Assembly: GCA_017613055.1 (NCBI GenBank)
Contig: JAGAES010000090.1
Coordinates: forward strand, 1-20,809
From: Lachnospiraceae bacterium
Lineage (GTDB): Bacteria > Bacillota_A > Clostridia > Lachnospirales > Lachnospiraceae
DNA length: 20,809 bases
Direction of reading: 5' to 3'
Below are positions 7,940 to 16,302 of this stretch, piece after piece. The notes beneath the pieces were generated by a model. The model was not told the DNA's origin. It ran no database searches and worked only from the letters and a program-made list of their open reading frames with translations. Each line of letters opens with the position of its first letter. The first letter of the stretch is position 1. A program made the translations under genes and the position numbers.

Positions 7940-7969
7940 ATAATACGCGCATCGCCAGGCGAAAGTCAA
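7940..7969 (-). promoter_or_regulatory. Predicted sigma-A promoter of the tad operon
   Basis: On the minus strand, -35 TTGACT (7969-7964) and -10 TATTAT (7945-7940) are separated by 18 nt. Transcription would begin near 7933, leaving a leader of about 26 nt that contains the AAAGGAG site before the GTG start of tadZ. Both hexamers are one base from consensus. Confidence 0.75.
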
Positions 7970-7972
7970 CGG

Positions 7973-7997
7973 GAAAATGCCCCGCGGAAGCATTTTC
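7973..7997. repeat. 8-bp inverted repeat directly upstream of the tad -35 box
   Basis: GAAAATGC (7973-7980) and GCATTTTC (7990-7997) are exact reverse complements around 9 nt. The dyad ends 3 bp upstream of the tad -35 hexamer, a usual position for an activator site. It could be an operator for an unidentified regulator; no regulator gene adjoins it. Confidence 0.5.
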
Positions 7998-8050
7998 GTC
8001 ACCCTCCCGCGCACTCCCTTCAAATCCCCGTCAGATTGCCTATGACAACC

Positions 8051-8110
8051 TGCACAAAGAAAATCCTCGCGCGAAAAATGATGCACAAATCCCTGACGGG
8101 TTTTTGTGCA
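8051..8110. repeat. Three TGCACAAA half-sites (two direct, one inverted)
   Basis: TGCACAAA occurs at 8051-8058 and 8082-8089 on the plus strand, and its reverse complement TTTGTGCA at 8103-8110. The direct copies are 31 bp apart, about three helical turns. The second and third form a dyad with CCC/GGG closer to the centre. This is a candidate operator between the two divergent promoters. Read on the minus strand the dyad is followed by a short T-run, so a weak terminator protecting the tad leader is an alternative. Confidence 0.5.
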
Positions 8111-8179
8111 CCATGGACAATTCTTTTTCCTTTTTCAAACATTCTGATAATTCTGACAATTTCACAATAAGAATAGCCA

Positions 8180-8209
8180 TTGTCTCACGCTTTTCGTCTG
8201 TGCTATAAT
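8180..8209 (+). promoter_or_regulatory. Predicted sigma-A promoter (extended -10) of the moxR operon
   Basis: -35 TTGTCT (8180-8185), an 18-nt spacer and a perfect -10 TATAAT (8204-8209). TGC directly before the -10 makes it an extended -10 element. Transcription would start near 8216, about 27 nt before the moxR ATG, with the AGGAGG site (8232-8237) in the leader. Confidence 0.8.
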
Positions 8210-8242
8210 AATGGAAATAACAATCTCAGGCAGGAGGTTCTT

Positions 8243-9163
8243 ATGATTCGGAAACTGCAAGAACAAATTAACGCTGTCTTCGTCGGCAAGGAAGAGGTTG
8301 TCGACAATGTCCTGATCTGTCTTCTCGCGGGCGGCCACGTCCTTCTTGAAGACGTCCCCGGCGTCGGTAAAACAACGCTCGCACGGACGCTCGCAAGTGC
8401 CACGCGCTGCACGTTCGGCAGGATTCAGTTCACGCCGGACACGCTTCCGTCCGACGTCACCGGAATGACGGTTTACAATATGAAATCCTCCCAGTTTGAC
8501 TACCGCGAAGGCCCGGTCATGCATCAGATTCTTCTGGCGGACGAAATCAACCGTACCTCCCCGAAGACGCAGGCAAGCCTTCTTGAAGCCATGGCGGAAG
8601 GCCAGGTCACGGTGGACGGCACGAAACATCCTCTCCCGGACCCGTTCCTCGTAATCGCCACCCAGAACCCGATTGAATTCATCGGCACTTATCCGCTTCC
8701 GGAAGCACAGCTGGACCGCTTCATGATGCGCCTCTCGGTCGGTTATCCGGAGAAGGAACAGGAGATTCTCATGGCAAGGCATTTTCTTGAGGGAACAACC
8801 CCGGAAACCGCCAAGCCGGTCTGCAGCGCCACCGACATCCTTCATATGCGCGAGCTTGTAGAGAAGATCCACGTCAGCGAGGGCATTCTTTCGTACATCC
8901 GGGAGATTGTAAACGCGACGCGCCACGAGCCCAAGCTGGAGCTCGGCGCCAGCCCGCGTGCGCTCCTTTCGCTGCTCCGCGCCGCGCAGGCGCATGCTTA
9001 TCTCGATTATAAGGAGTTTGTCCGTCCTGATGATGTGAAGGCCGTTGCGGTCAATGTCCTCCATCACCGCGTGAGCCTCACGGCCGAAGCCCGTATGGCG
9101 GGCGAAGATACGGACGTCGTACTCCGTACGCTGATCAGTCAGGTGAAGATTCCGAAAGAGTAG
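8243..9163 (+). CDS. MoxR-family AAA+ ATPase
   Basis: A protein of 306 residues, the usual MoxR size. The ATG at 8243 is chosen because AGGAGG (8232-8237) precedes it by 5 nt; upstream in-frame TTG at 8180 would lie in the -35 box. Visible motifs: Walker A D-V-P-G-V-G-K-T-T (37-45, Lys43), Walker B I-L-L-A-D-E (96-101), the MoxR signature E-I-N-R-T-S-P-K-T-Q-A-S-L-L-E-A-M (101-117), sensor 1 V-I-A-T-Q-N-P (137-143) and sensor 2 G-A-S-P-R-A (236-241). MoxR ATPases act as chaperone-like remodelling enzymes in the cytoplasm, often for proteins of the neighbouring DUF58 type. It is the first gene of a three-gene operon; 8 nt separate it from the DUF58 gene. Confidence 0.95.
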   Translation: MIRKLQEQINAVFVGKEEVVDNVLICLLAGGHVLLEDVPGVGKTTLARTLASATRCTFGRIQFTPDTLPSDVTGMTVYNMKSSQFDYREGPVMHQILLADEINRTSPKTQASLLEAMAEGQVTVDGTKHPLPDPFLVIATQNPIEFIGTYPLPEAQLDRFMMRLSVGYPEKEQEILMARHFLEGTTPETAKPVCSATDILHMRELVEKIHVSEGILSYIREIVNATRHEPKLELGASPRALLSLLRAAQAHAYLDYKEFVRPDDVKAVAVNVLHHRVSLTAEARMAGEDTDVVLRTLISQVKIPKE

Positions 9164-9171
9164 GTATAACC

Positions 9172-10335
9172 GTGTTACGTAACCGCATCCTTGTAGGGCT
9201 TTTGTTTATCCTTTCGCTGGTCGGAATTTCCGTATACGGAGGCCCGATTACCTATGGGTTCTTCATTATGGTCACCCTGCTTCCGATCACCTCGGCCGTA
9301 TATCTTCTGTGCGTCCGGGTGCGCTTCCGCATCTATCAGCGGCTGGAAGGAAAAACGTTCGTCAGCAACCACGCGATTCCATATTATTTTACGCTGCAGA
9401 ACGAGGCAAAATTCGCCTTCGCAGGCGTACGGGTCTTCTTCTATTCCGACTATTCGACGGTCTTCGGGCTCGCCGACGGGGCGGAATACGAGCTGTTCCC
9501 CGAAACCGGCATCACAAGGGATACTATGCTCTTTTGCAAGTACCGCGGGCATTATACGGTCGGCATCAAGAGCGTTGAGATCACGGATTTCCTCCGGATT
9601 CTCCGGATTCGATATAAAAACCGCGAGCCGCTTGAGGTCACGGTCAACCCCGATACGGTCGTCCTTCCTTCTCTCAGGAGTCTTACGAGTTCCCGCGCGA
9701 TTGCCGTCGACGCACTCCGCGGCACTTCAATCCCCGACATGACGGTGCGCGAATACCGCACGGATGACAGCTTCCGCCGCATTCACTGGAAGGCCTCCGC
9801 GAAGGCGCAGCAGCTGATGGTCCGAAATGTCACCGGCGAAGAGCAGAAGGGTGTCAGCGTCGTTCTGAGCACATACCGCTTCGCCTCAGATCCCGCAGTC
9901 TTTCTCCCGGTTGAGAACCGGATGTTAGAGATTACGCTTGCCCTGACGCATTTCTTCCTGCTTCGCGGGACTCCCGTTCACGCCTGCCACCGGACCGATG
10001 CTTTTTCGGAAAATGTGATTGACGGCACCCCGTCCTTCGACGCCTACTACAGTGTTCTCTCCGCGCTTCCGTTCTCGGATGCCTGCGCCGACGGACTTCT
10101 CTTCTCGGATATCGGCAGACAGCCCTCCGTCTCGGAAACGAAGACGGCATTTCTTGTGCTGAACCGCTGGGACGCAGAGGCCGAACAGCTCTGCAGGACC
10201 TGGAACGCGGGCGGCGTTCCCGTTGTCGCCTACATAGTCAGCAAAGAAACGCCCGATTTCGCCGCTGCCGCCTCCCTTCCGCGTACGGACTGTATCGTCA
10301 TCCCTCCGGATGCCCCGCTTAAGGAGGTGTTGTGA
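9172..10335 (+). CDS. DUF58 domain-containing membrane protein
   Basis: A protein of 387 residues. Two close N-terminal membrane helices (about 5-23 and 27-48) are followed by a soluble region. The DUF58 signature is clear at about 192-210: V-R-E-Y-R-T-D-D-S-F-R-R-I-H-W-K-A-S-A. The start is GTG at 9172, 8 nt after the moxR stop, with only a weak AGAGTAGGT-like site overlapping that stop. DUF58 proteins have a von Willebrand factor A-like fold and are almost always beside moxR; their molecular role is not settled. The Asp-Asp replaces the more usual Gly-Asp in the Y-x-x-G-D-x-x-R-x-I-H-W motif, a minor departure. The TGA stop shares one base with the ATG of the next gene. Confidence 0.92.
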   Translation: MLRNRILVGLLFILSLVGISVYGGPITYGFFIMVTLLPITSAVYLLCVRVRFRIYQRLEGKTFVSNHAIPYYFTLQNEAKFAFAGVRVFFYSDYSTVFGLADGAEYELFPETGITRDTMLFCKYRGHYTVGIKSVEITDFLRILRIRYKNREPLEVTVNPDTVVLPSLRSLTSSRAIAVDALRGTSIPDMTVREYRTDDSFRRIHWKASAKAQQLMVRNVTGEEQKGVSVVLSTYRFASDPAVFLPVENRMLEITLALTHFFLLRGTPVHACHRTDAFSENVIDGTPSFDAYYSVLSALPFSDACADGLLFSDIGRQPSVSETKTAFLVLNRWDAEAEQLCRTWNAGGVPVVAYIVSKETPDFAAAASLPRTDCIVIPPDAPLKEVL

Positions 10336-12560
10336 TGAAACGTTACGGACGATACTTCTTTGAGCTTCTGTTCGCATTGCCGCTTTCCGTTGCCTGCCTG
10401 ATGCTCTGGCAGGAGGAATTCGGAATCCGGAAACTGTCTGCGGGCTTTTATATTCTGACGGTTCTCTCGTGCCTCGCGTGTGCCCTGATCCGTTTCCTTA
10501 AGGGAAAAGACCGCCTTCTTGCTGCAGGCGTCCTTCTGATTCTTCTCGGAAGCCCCGCCCTCTACGGTCTCCGCTTCGGAAAGCCCGGCTATTTCTTCCG
10601 GCACCGTTACCTGTGGCTCGTTCCGCTTCTGTGCGCCGGCTGCTTTTTGTGCGGTATGCTGTGCCGCTATTTCCGCGCGGTGCGGATTCTCACGGCGCTT
10701 TCGGTCATCACGGGACTTGTGCTTCTTCTTGTGTTCCGTTATGAGGTTTCGAAGCCGTGCGTAATGCTTTTCCTGACCGTTCCCGGTCTTCTTCTTGCAG
10801 ACGAAACCCAGATTCTCTGGCATAAAAACGGCGAAACGGAGCACGCGTCGCATCTTGTTTTCATCGCGCCTTTCCTTGCCGCCTGGCTTTTCCTGTCCCT
10901 GATGCTTCCCGTCAGTGATAAGCCCTACGACTGGCGGATTGTGAAGAATATCTGGCATCAGATTGAGGACTTCGGCATCTCGCTCACGCAGAAGCGCCGC
11001 AACAAACCGGACGATTTCGATATCCTAAAGCCCGGTTTTACGTCGGAAGCCAAGGTTACCGCCGGCCGCGTCACCGAAGACCGCCGCGTTCTTCTGAGAC
11101 TCGAGTCTTACAGTGGAGACGCGCCGATACTCCGTGTTGCGGGCCAGTATTGCGACACGTTCGAGGACCTGTGCTGGCTGTGCACCGTCGAAGAAGACCT
11201 TCACGAGTACGAATACGACCTCATGGAGACCAAGATTGCCTTCGAGAAAACGGGGCGCTTCACGGATTACGTGCATTATGTTGACGTGAACCTGGTCTAC
11301 CGGGAATTCTCTTCCCATTACTTCTTCTCTCCGGAGAAGCTGCTTACCGATTCCGATGCGCTGAAGAACGCCGGCGCGTCGCAGCAAGGGCATAACCTTC
11401 TGTTTAAAACGCAGAAAGGCGTCGGAAGCCGCTACAGCCTTCGTTTCCTGCAGCTAAACCGCCGGAACGGGATATTCACAGAATATGTCCGTTCTGCTCC
11501 CGAAATCACCGAAGCGGACTGGGCAAAGTACATTTCCATGGAGAACCGCACGTTCCGAAGTCTCAGTTATGAAGGCTTTCTTGCCTACCGCGCGAAGATG
11601 AAGGAGCTGTACCTGAAAAAGACCGACATCTCGCCCGCGGTCCGGGAGTTCCTTGACAACGTGACGAAAGATGCGGAAACCGATTTCGAAAAAATGCTCC
11701 TTTTGGAGAAGGCTCTTTCGGAATTCACTTATTCCACATCGCTCGGTTCCCTTCCGGCAAATGTGACCGACTCCGCTTCCTTCCTTGACTGGTTCTTAGA
11801 GACGAAAGCCGGCTACTGCGTCCATTATGCGACCGCGATGACGCTGCTTGCACGTGCGGAAGGGCTTCCCGCCCGTTACGTCCACGGCTTCTGTTCGCCG
11901 GTTGCGCGCTACTCTCCGAGCAAGGTGACCGCCGATATGGCGCACGCGTGGTGCGAAATCTACTTCGAAGGCATCGGCTGGGTTTCATTCGATGCCTCGC
12001 CCGGATTCTACGTGGACGCCTACTGGGTGCCTGTTACCAACCCCGACGGAACGAGAAAGCCGACGCCGACTCCGACGCCGACCTCCGAGGCATCCCCGTC
12101 CCCGACTCCGACGCCGATTTCCGTTGCTCCGAAGGAAGACGAGCCGGAATCCCATGTCCTTCGGTGGCTGCTTCTCGTTGCGGCCTTCCTTGTATTCTTC
12201 ACATTTGCCGTATTGCTGCTTGACCGGAAACGGACGCTCCGCCGTTTCAGCCGGCTGAACGCCGCCGCGCAGGCGAAAGCGCTGTTTCGAAGGAATGACC
12301 GGATTCTCCGCTATCTGAACCTTCCTGCGGCGGAGGAAGAGACGCTTGGCGAATATCAGACGCGGCTAAAAATAGTACTCCCGCTCGATGCGGTTGACTG
12401 GATTACCGCCTACGAACGCTTCTTCTACGGAAAACCCGATGATGCGCGGCCGATTGTGCAGACGATGCTTTCCGGCAACCGCGCGCTTACCGAAGAATTC
12501 CGAAAACGGAACCCGAAGAAATACCTGCTGTGCAAGCTTACAAACCGCCTGATCCGTTAG
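10335..12560 (+). CDS. Membrane transglutaminase-like protein (TgpA-type)
   Basis: A protein of 741 residues. The ATG at 10335 is preceded by AAGGAGG (10321-10327, 7 nt spacing) and overlaps the DUF58 stop (TGATG). Several N-terminal helices span about 8-195. An extracytoplasmic region follows with a transglutaminase-like core at about 470-560: catalytic Cys495 in K-A-G-Y-C-V-H-Y-A-T, His537 in M-A-H-A-W-C-E and Asp553 in S-F-D-A-S-P-G, so the triad looks complete. A Thr/Pro linker (about 576-596, T-P repeats) leads to a membrane helix (about 609-630) and a cytoplasmic tail with the E-T-L-G-E-Y pattern of DUF4129 tails. Substrate unknown; it may be a peptidase or crosslinking enzyme at the cell envelope. 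The MoxR-DUF58-transglutaminase trio is a recurrent operon. Confidence 0.92.
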   Translation: MKRYGRYFFELLFALPLSVACLMLWQEEFGIRKLSAGFYILTVLSCLACALIRFLKGKDRLLAAGVLLILLGSPALYGLRFGKPGYFFRHRYLWLVPLLCAGCFLCGMLCRYFRAVRILTALSVITGLVLLLVFRYEVSKPCVMLFLTVPGLLLADETQILWHKNGETEHASHLVFIAPFLAAWLFLSLMLPVSDKPYDWRIVKNIWHQIEDFGISLTQKRRNKPDDFDILKPGFTSEAKVTAGRVTEDRRVLLRLESYSGDAPILRVAGQYCDTFEDLCWLCTVEEDLHEYEYDLMETKIAFEKTGRFTDYVHYVDVNLVYREFSSHYFFSPEKLLTDSDALKNAGASQQGHNLLFKTQKGVGSRYSLRFLQLNRRNGIFTEYVRSAPEITEADWAKYISMENRTFRSLSYEGFLAYRAKMKELYLKKTDISPAVREFLDNVTKDAETDFEKMLLLEKALSEFTYSTSLGSLPANVTDSASFLDWFLETKAGYCVHYATAMTLLARAEGLPARYVHGFCSPVARYSPSKVTADMAHAWCEIYFEGIGWVSFDASPGFYVDAYWVPVTNPDGTRKPTPTPTPTSEASPSPTPTPISVAPKEDEPESHVLRWLLLVAAFLVFFTFAVLLLDRKRTLRRFSRLNAAAQAKALFRRNDRILRYLNLPAAEEETLGEYQTRLKIVLPLDAVDWITAYERFFYGKPDDARPIVQTMLSGNRALTEEFRKRNPKKYLLCKLTNRLIR

Positions 12561-12579
12561 CGGCAGGAACAGAAGAAAT

Positions 12580-12617
12580 AACAACACCCCTCTGCAATGC
12601 AGGGGGGTGTTTGTTGT
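12580..12617. terminator. Rho-independent terminator between convergent operons
   Basis: Arm ACACCCCTCTGC (12584-12595) pairs with GCAGGGGGGTGT (12599-12610), with one G-T wobble and a 3-nt loop, followed by TTGTTGT on the plus strand. It lies 20 bp past the transglutaminase stop. It also lies beyond the yjfF stop on the opposite strand, so it may serve both; the minus-strand T-tract (GTTGTTATTTC) is weaker. Confidence 0.85.
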
Positions 12618-12655
12618 GCCGTGTATCCACAGCGAAGAAGGAAAACATGCAAAAA

Positions 12656-13690
12656 TTATGATTGTTTCTTTTTGGATCGTCTGCCGAGCACCACGCTCTG
12701 CAGAAGGATGAAGTTACACAGCATGTCGCCGGTCGTGATACTCTGCCACCACGGATCGTTCAGTCCGCTCGAGACGACGATTTTCTTAATGGTTGTAAGA
12801 CTCAGCGTTCCGAAGAAGGTACCGATGACATTGCCGACGCCGCCGGTAAGAAGTGTTCCGCCGATGATGGAAGAGGCGATTGCGTTCATTTCCATGCCTG
12901 CGGCGTTCGTGGCATTTCCCGCAGCGGTATGAAGCAGGAATACGTAACCTGAGATTCCGCTCAGAAGACCGCAGATGACGTAGCTTAAGAAGCGGGTTTT
13001 CTTCACGTTGATACCGAGCATCAGCGCGCTCTGCTGGTTGCCGCCCATCGCGTAGAAATTCCGCCCGAGCCGGCCGTACTTTAAAAGCAGGAACACAAGG
13101 ATGACAACCGAAATCGCGACGATTACGCCGATTTCCATTTCCGCCGGAATAATATTGCCGTTCGGCACTTTATGCCCGAGCCAGCGGATCTTAATCTCCT
13201 TGTTGCTGTGCAGCTTGAGGAAGCCCTTGTGTTTCACCTTCTGCGGATCAACCGAAAGAATCGTCGTCATTCCTCTTGCAAAGAACATTCCCGCAAGCGT
13301 TACGATGAACGGCTGAATCTCAAGATAACTGATTAAAAATCCCTGTACCAGGCCGAACGCCAGGCCGATTCCGAGTGCAAGCAGGATCGAAAGGAAGATA
13401 TTTCCGCCTTTATTCAGGAAGATTGCGCAGCTCATTACGACAAGGGACGTGACTGCGCCGACGCTGATGTCGATTCCGCCGCCGATCATGACGATTGTCA
13501 GACCGCAGGACACGATAATCAGACTCGCGTTGTCATTTAACATATCAAAAATCTGCTGTGGGCGGAGGAAACCGCCGCCGAGCAGGAATATCGCCGACAG
13601 GTACATGATAAAGAAGACGGCGATTGTGATGCTCATCAGAAGCTGGGTATCGGTAAGCGGTTCTTTTCTCTTAAAAATGTTCTTCATCAT
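12656..13690 (-). CDS. yjfF: Sugar ABC transporter permease, YjfF-like (galactofuranose type)
   Basis: A protein of 344 residues of the BPD_transp_2 (ribose/galactofuranose importer) permease family. About eight to nine hydrophobic segments are visible, with the hallmark G-G-G-I-D-I-S-V-G-A near residues 70-80 and the cytoplasmic loop Y-A-M-G-G-N-Q-Q-S-A-L-M-L-G-I-N that contacts the ATPase. The ATG at 13690 has AAGGAG 7 nt upstream and overlaps the ytfT stop (ATGATG); a second ATG follows at once. It is the last gene of the importer operon and, with YtfT, would make a heterodimeric channel. Substrate assignment rests on the similarity of the whole set to YtfQRT-YjfF, not on any residue seen here. 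Confidence 0.86.
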   Translation of the reverse strand: MMKNIFKRKEPLTDTQLLMSITIAVFFIMYLSAIFLLGGGFLRPQQIFDMLNDNASLIIVSCGLTIVMIGGGIDISVGAVTSLVVMSCAIFLNKGGNIFLSILLALGIGLAFGLVQGFLISYLEIQPFIVTLAGMFFARGMTTILSVDPQKVKHKGFLKLHSNKEIKIRWLGHKVPNGNIIPAEMEIGVIVAISVVILVFLLLKYGRLGRNFYAMGGNQQSALMLGINVKKTRFLSYVICGLLSGISGYVFLLHTAAGNATNAAGMEMNAIASSIIGGTLLTGGVGNVIGTFFGTLSLTTIKKIVVSSGLNDPWWQSITTGDMLCNFILLQSVVLGRRSKKKQS

Positions 13691-14769
13691 TCTTCCGCTC
13701 CTTTCGCCGATACTTTCTTACGGCTTTCCGAAAGGCGCGTCATGAATTTGGCAAAGCGCTGTTTTACCACCGGAGAACCGATAACAACGAGAAGCACAAT
13801 AACGATGGCCTTGTATGCCTTAACGTCCGTCGATGAAACCTTCATCGCGTAAAGCGTGATCGTAAGCGTCTGGATGACATAGGCGCCGAGAATGCTGCCG
13901 CCGATTTTGAAGCGTCCGCCGCCGAGGTTGTTTCCGCCGATTGCGACCGCAAGAATCGTGTCCATCTCGATGTCGAGAAGCAGCGTCTCATGGTTAATCA
14001 GCCCGAGACGAGATACGCCGATGCACCCGGAAACCGAAACGCATACGCCGAGAAGAACAAAACTCAGCAGCTTGATAAGCGTCGGGTTGATACCATTAAG
14101 CCGCGCCGCGTTTCCGTTGATTCCGACCGACTGCGTGAACAGTTCAAGCGACGTAAAATGGAACAGCAGCTTGAAGAGTACCGCCATCACCACAACGATG
14201 ATTACGGGTGTCGGCAGCGGAATGCCCGGGATGAATCCGCCGATGGCGGAAAGTATGGAATTCTTAATGGTAGGGGTCGCTCCGCCGTTAATCCAGTAAG
14301 CGATTGATCGTCCGCATGTATATAGGATCAGCGTTGCGATCATCGGCTGAATCCGGAACACCGCAACCAGCGTTCCGTTGAATATACCGAACAGCATTGC
14401 CACAACGCATGAAAGCAGGAATGCGAGAAGCACCGTTCCCCCGTTGATCGAGGAAGCCGACTTCAGAACCTTTACGAACACGCTGCCCGCAATGGCAGCA
14501 GCCGCGCCGACGCTGATGTCCTGCCCGCCGCAGGCCGCCGTGACAAGCGTCATGCCGATGGCCAGAATCGCGAGCTCGCTCGCGCCGTTTATAATACTGA
14601 TTATGTTACCGGACAGTACGGCGTTTCCGTCGCTGTTATGGGCAATTCCGATTTCGAAAAAGCCCGGGTCGCGGATCAGGTTGAAAATCACGAGAAGCGC
14701 TATCGCAATCAGCGGGATGGTCATCTGACCGCCGCCGCCGCGAAAGAGCTTTTTGCCTTTTATCTTCAT
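13687..14769 (-). CDS. ytfT: Sugar ABC transporter permease, YtfT-like (galactofuranose type)
   Basis: A protein of 360 residues, also of the BPD_transp_2 family. G-G-Q-D-I-S-V-G-A-A and the loop S-V-G-I-N-G-N-A-A-R-L-N-G-I-N are characteristic; about nine hydrophobic segments are present. The first in-frame GTG (14781) overlaps the GGGAGG site (14786-14781), so I place the start at the ATG at 14769, one base after the ytfR stop; the 11-nt spacing is long but plausible. A hydrophilic loop of about 20 residues (R-D-P-G-F-F-E-I...) follows the first helix, as in other YtfT proteins. It pairs with YjfF and depends on the YtfR ATPase, which is interrupted in this sequence. Confidence 0.86.
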   Translation of the reverse strand: MKIKGKKLFRGGGGQMTIPLIAIALLVIFNLIRDPGFFEIGIAHNSDGNAVLSGNIISIINGASELAILAIGMTLVTAACGGQDISVGAAAAIAGSVFVKVLKSASSINGGTVLLAFLLSCVVAMLFGIFNGTLVAVFRIQPMIATLILYTCGRSIAYWINGGATPTIKNSILSAIGGFIPGIPLPTPVIIVVVMAVLFKLLFHFTSLELFTQSVGINGNAARLNGINPTLIKLLSFVLLGVCVSVSGCIGVSRLGLINHETLLLDIEMDTILAVAIGGNNLGGGRFKIGGSILGAYVIQTLTITLYAMKVSSTDVKAYKAIVIVLLVVIGSPVVKQRFAKFMTRLSESRKKVSAKGAEE

Positions 14770-14770
14770 C

Positions 14771-16273
14771 TCACGCCTCACCTCCCGCGATGGTCTTCAT
14801 AACCTGCGTCTGATTCAGATCGTTTCCGGTCAGCTCGCCCACAATATGCCGATCGCGCATTACAATCAGACGGCTGCAGGTACGAAGCATCTCCTCAATC
14901 TCAGAGGAGATAAATGTGACGCTCATCCCTTCTTCGGAGAGCTTCCGTACAAGCTTCTGAATCTCAAGTTTGGTCCCGACGTCAATTCCTCTTGTAGGCT
15001 CATCGAGAATCAGATATTCGGGATGGGTTAAAAGCCATCTCGCAAGAATAACCTTCTGCTGGTTTCCGCCGGAAAGGGACCCGACCGGCGTCTCTTTACT
15101 TGCGGTTTTTATATTCAAGGCTTTAATGTATTCATCTGCGAAAGCCTCGGACTCGCTGCGGCTGATCGGCTTAAAGATGCCGTTCATCACCTGCAGGGCG
15201 AGAATAATGTTCTCGCGAACGCTTAAGTCCGCGATGATGCCGTCGCGCTTCCGGTCCTCGGCAAGATAACCGATGCCGTTCTTCATCGCATCAATCGGAC
15301 GTTTTATTTTAACAGGCTTTCCTTTGACGTTGACCGTGCCGCCGTACAAAACTTTGTCGGCGCCGAAGATGGCGCGCACGCTTTCGCTCCGGCCTGAACC
15401 GAGAAGCCCCGTAAAACCGTTGACTTCGCCTTTTCGGATCAGGAAGTCAAACGGCAGCGCTTCGGTGCTCCTGAGCCCCTTCGCCTCGTAGAACACTTCC
15501 TGTTCCATGATTTTGTTTTCTTCACTGTCGCCGAGGCTGCTGAGCTCTTCGAGTTCCTTGCCGATCATCTTTGAGACAAGCTGAACCTGCGGAAGTTCCT
15601 CTGTCAGGTATTCCCCGACGAGTTCTCCGTTCCGAAGCACCGTAATCCGGTCGCTGACCTCGTAAACCTGCTCTAAGAAATGCGTTACGAAGATAATCCC
15701 GACGCCCTGATCCCGAAGATTCCGCATCAGTTTGAACAGCATCTTCACTTCGTTATCGTCAAGAGACGAGGTCGGTTCGTCGAGAATCAAAACCTTGCAC
15801 TGCATGTCCACCGCGCGGGCAATCGCAACCATCTGCTGGACAGCTAAGGAGCAGTGTCCGAGAAGCTGCGTGCTTCTTGCCGGAATGCCGAGCCGTTTTA
15901 AGATTTCATCCGCGCGTCTTTCACGGTCTCTGTGGCGGATCAAAAATCCGCTCTTTCTTCAGATGAACATGTTCTCGGAAACGGTAAGATTCGGGCACAG
16001 GGTAATCTCCTGATACACCGTGCTGATTCCTTTATTCTGGGCGTCTTCCGGGGAGCGGATTACAATTTTCTCCGCGTCCAGGCGGATTTCCCCGCCGTCC
16101 ATCTGATATACGCCCGTCAGCACCTTGATAAGGGTGGATTTACCGGCGCCGTTCTCTCCCATAAGCGCATGGATTTCCCCTTTTCGGAGCGTAAAATCCA
16201 CGCCGTTTAAAGCAAGAACGCCGGGAAACCTTTTGTCGATGCCGCGCATCGTCAGTAAGCATTCTTCCTGCAT
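14771..16273 (-). pseudogene. ytfR: Sugar ABC transporter ATPase YtfR, interrupted by in-frame TGA
   Basis: Two open segments in the same frame make a complete 500-codon YtfR, the usual length, split by a TGA at 15961-15959. The ATG at 16273 has GGAGG 6 nt upstream. Segment 1 (104 aa) has Walker [10 protein letters not shown] (39-47) and the Q-loop region, and ends S-E-N-M-F-I. Segment 2 (395 aa) has signature S-L-A-V-Q-Q, Walker B L-I-L-D-E-P-T-S-S-L-D, then a second ATPase half with degenerate Walker A L-L-G-S-G-R-S-E, L-S-G-G-N-Q-Q and L-I-L-D-E-P-T-R-G-I-D. The TGA falls where relatives have Gly of F-[IL]-G-R-E-P; GGA to TGA is one base change, although this copy is also about two codons shorter there than E. 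coli YtfR. All other residues look conserved, so the lesion is recent, an error, or read through. Confidence 0.85.
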
Positions 16274-16302
16274 GCCAAGCCTCCATTTCCATACGGTTTC
16301 GG

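Larger units (their letters stand above)
7908..8242. other. 335-bp divergent intergenic region between tad and moxR operons
   Basis: No gene was found here on either strand. It holds the tad promoter (minus), an 8-bp dyad just behind it, three TGCACAAA half-sites, two ATTCTGA copies (8141-8147 and 8150-8156), a pyrimidine-rich stretch (about 8119-8137) and the moxR promoter (plus). The density of repeats suggests shared control of the two operons. Confidence 0.7.

Noticed and set aside
8162..9067. 301-codon minus-strand frame opposite moxR
   Set aside because: It is antisense to a clear MoxR ATPase, crosses the moxR promoter, and its product shows no domain pattern.
12060..12125. Short tandem repeat of CCGACG/CCGACT units
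   Set aside because: It encodes the Thr-Pro linker of the transglutaminase protein and is explained by protein-level low complexity, not a CRISPR or mobile repeat.
15959..15961. TGA in ytfR as selenocysteine or as glycine in an alternative genetic code
   Set aside because: TGA ends several genes here (tadE, flp, the DUF58 gene, ytfT, ytfR itself) as a normal stop, so code-wide glycine reassignment is excluded. Sec at a Gly position in an ABC ATPase has no precedent I know.
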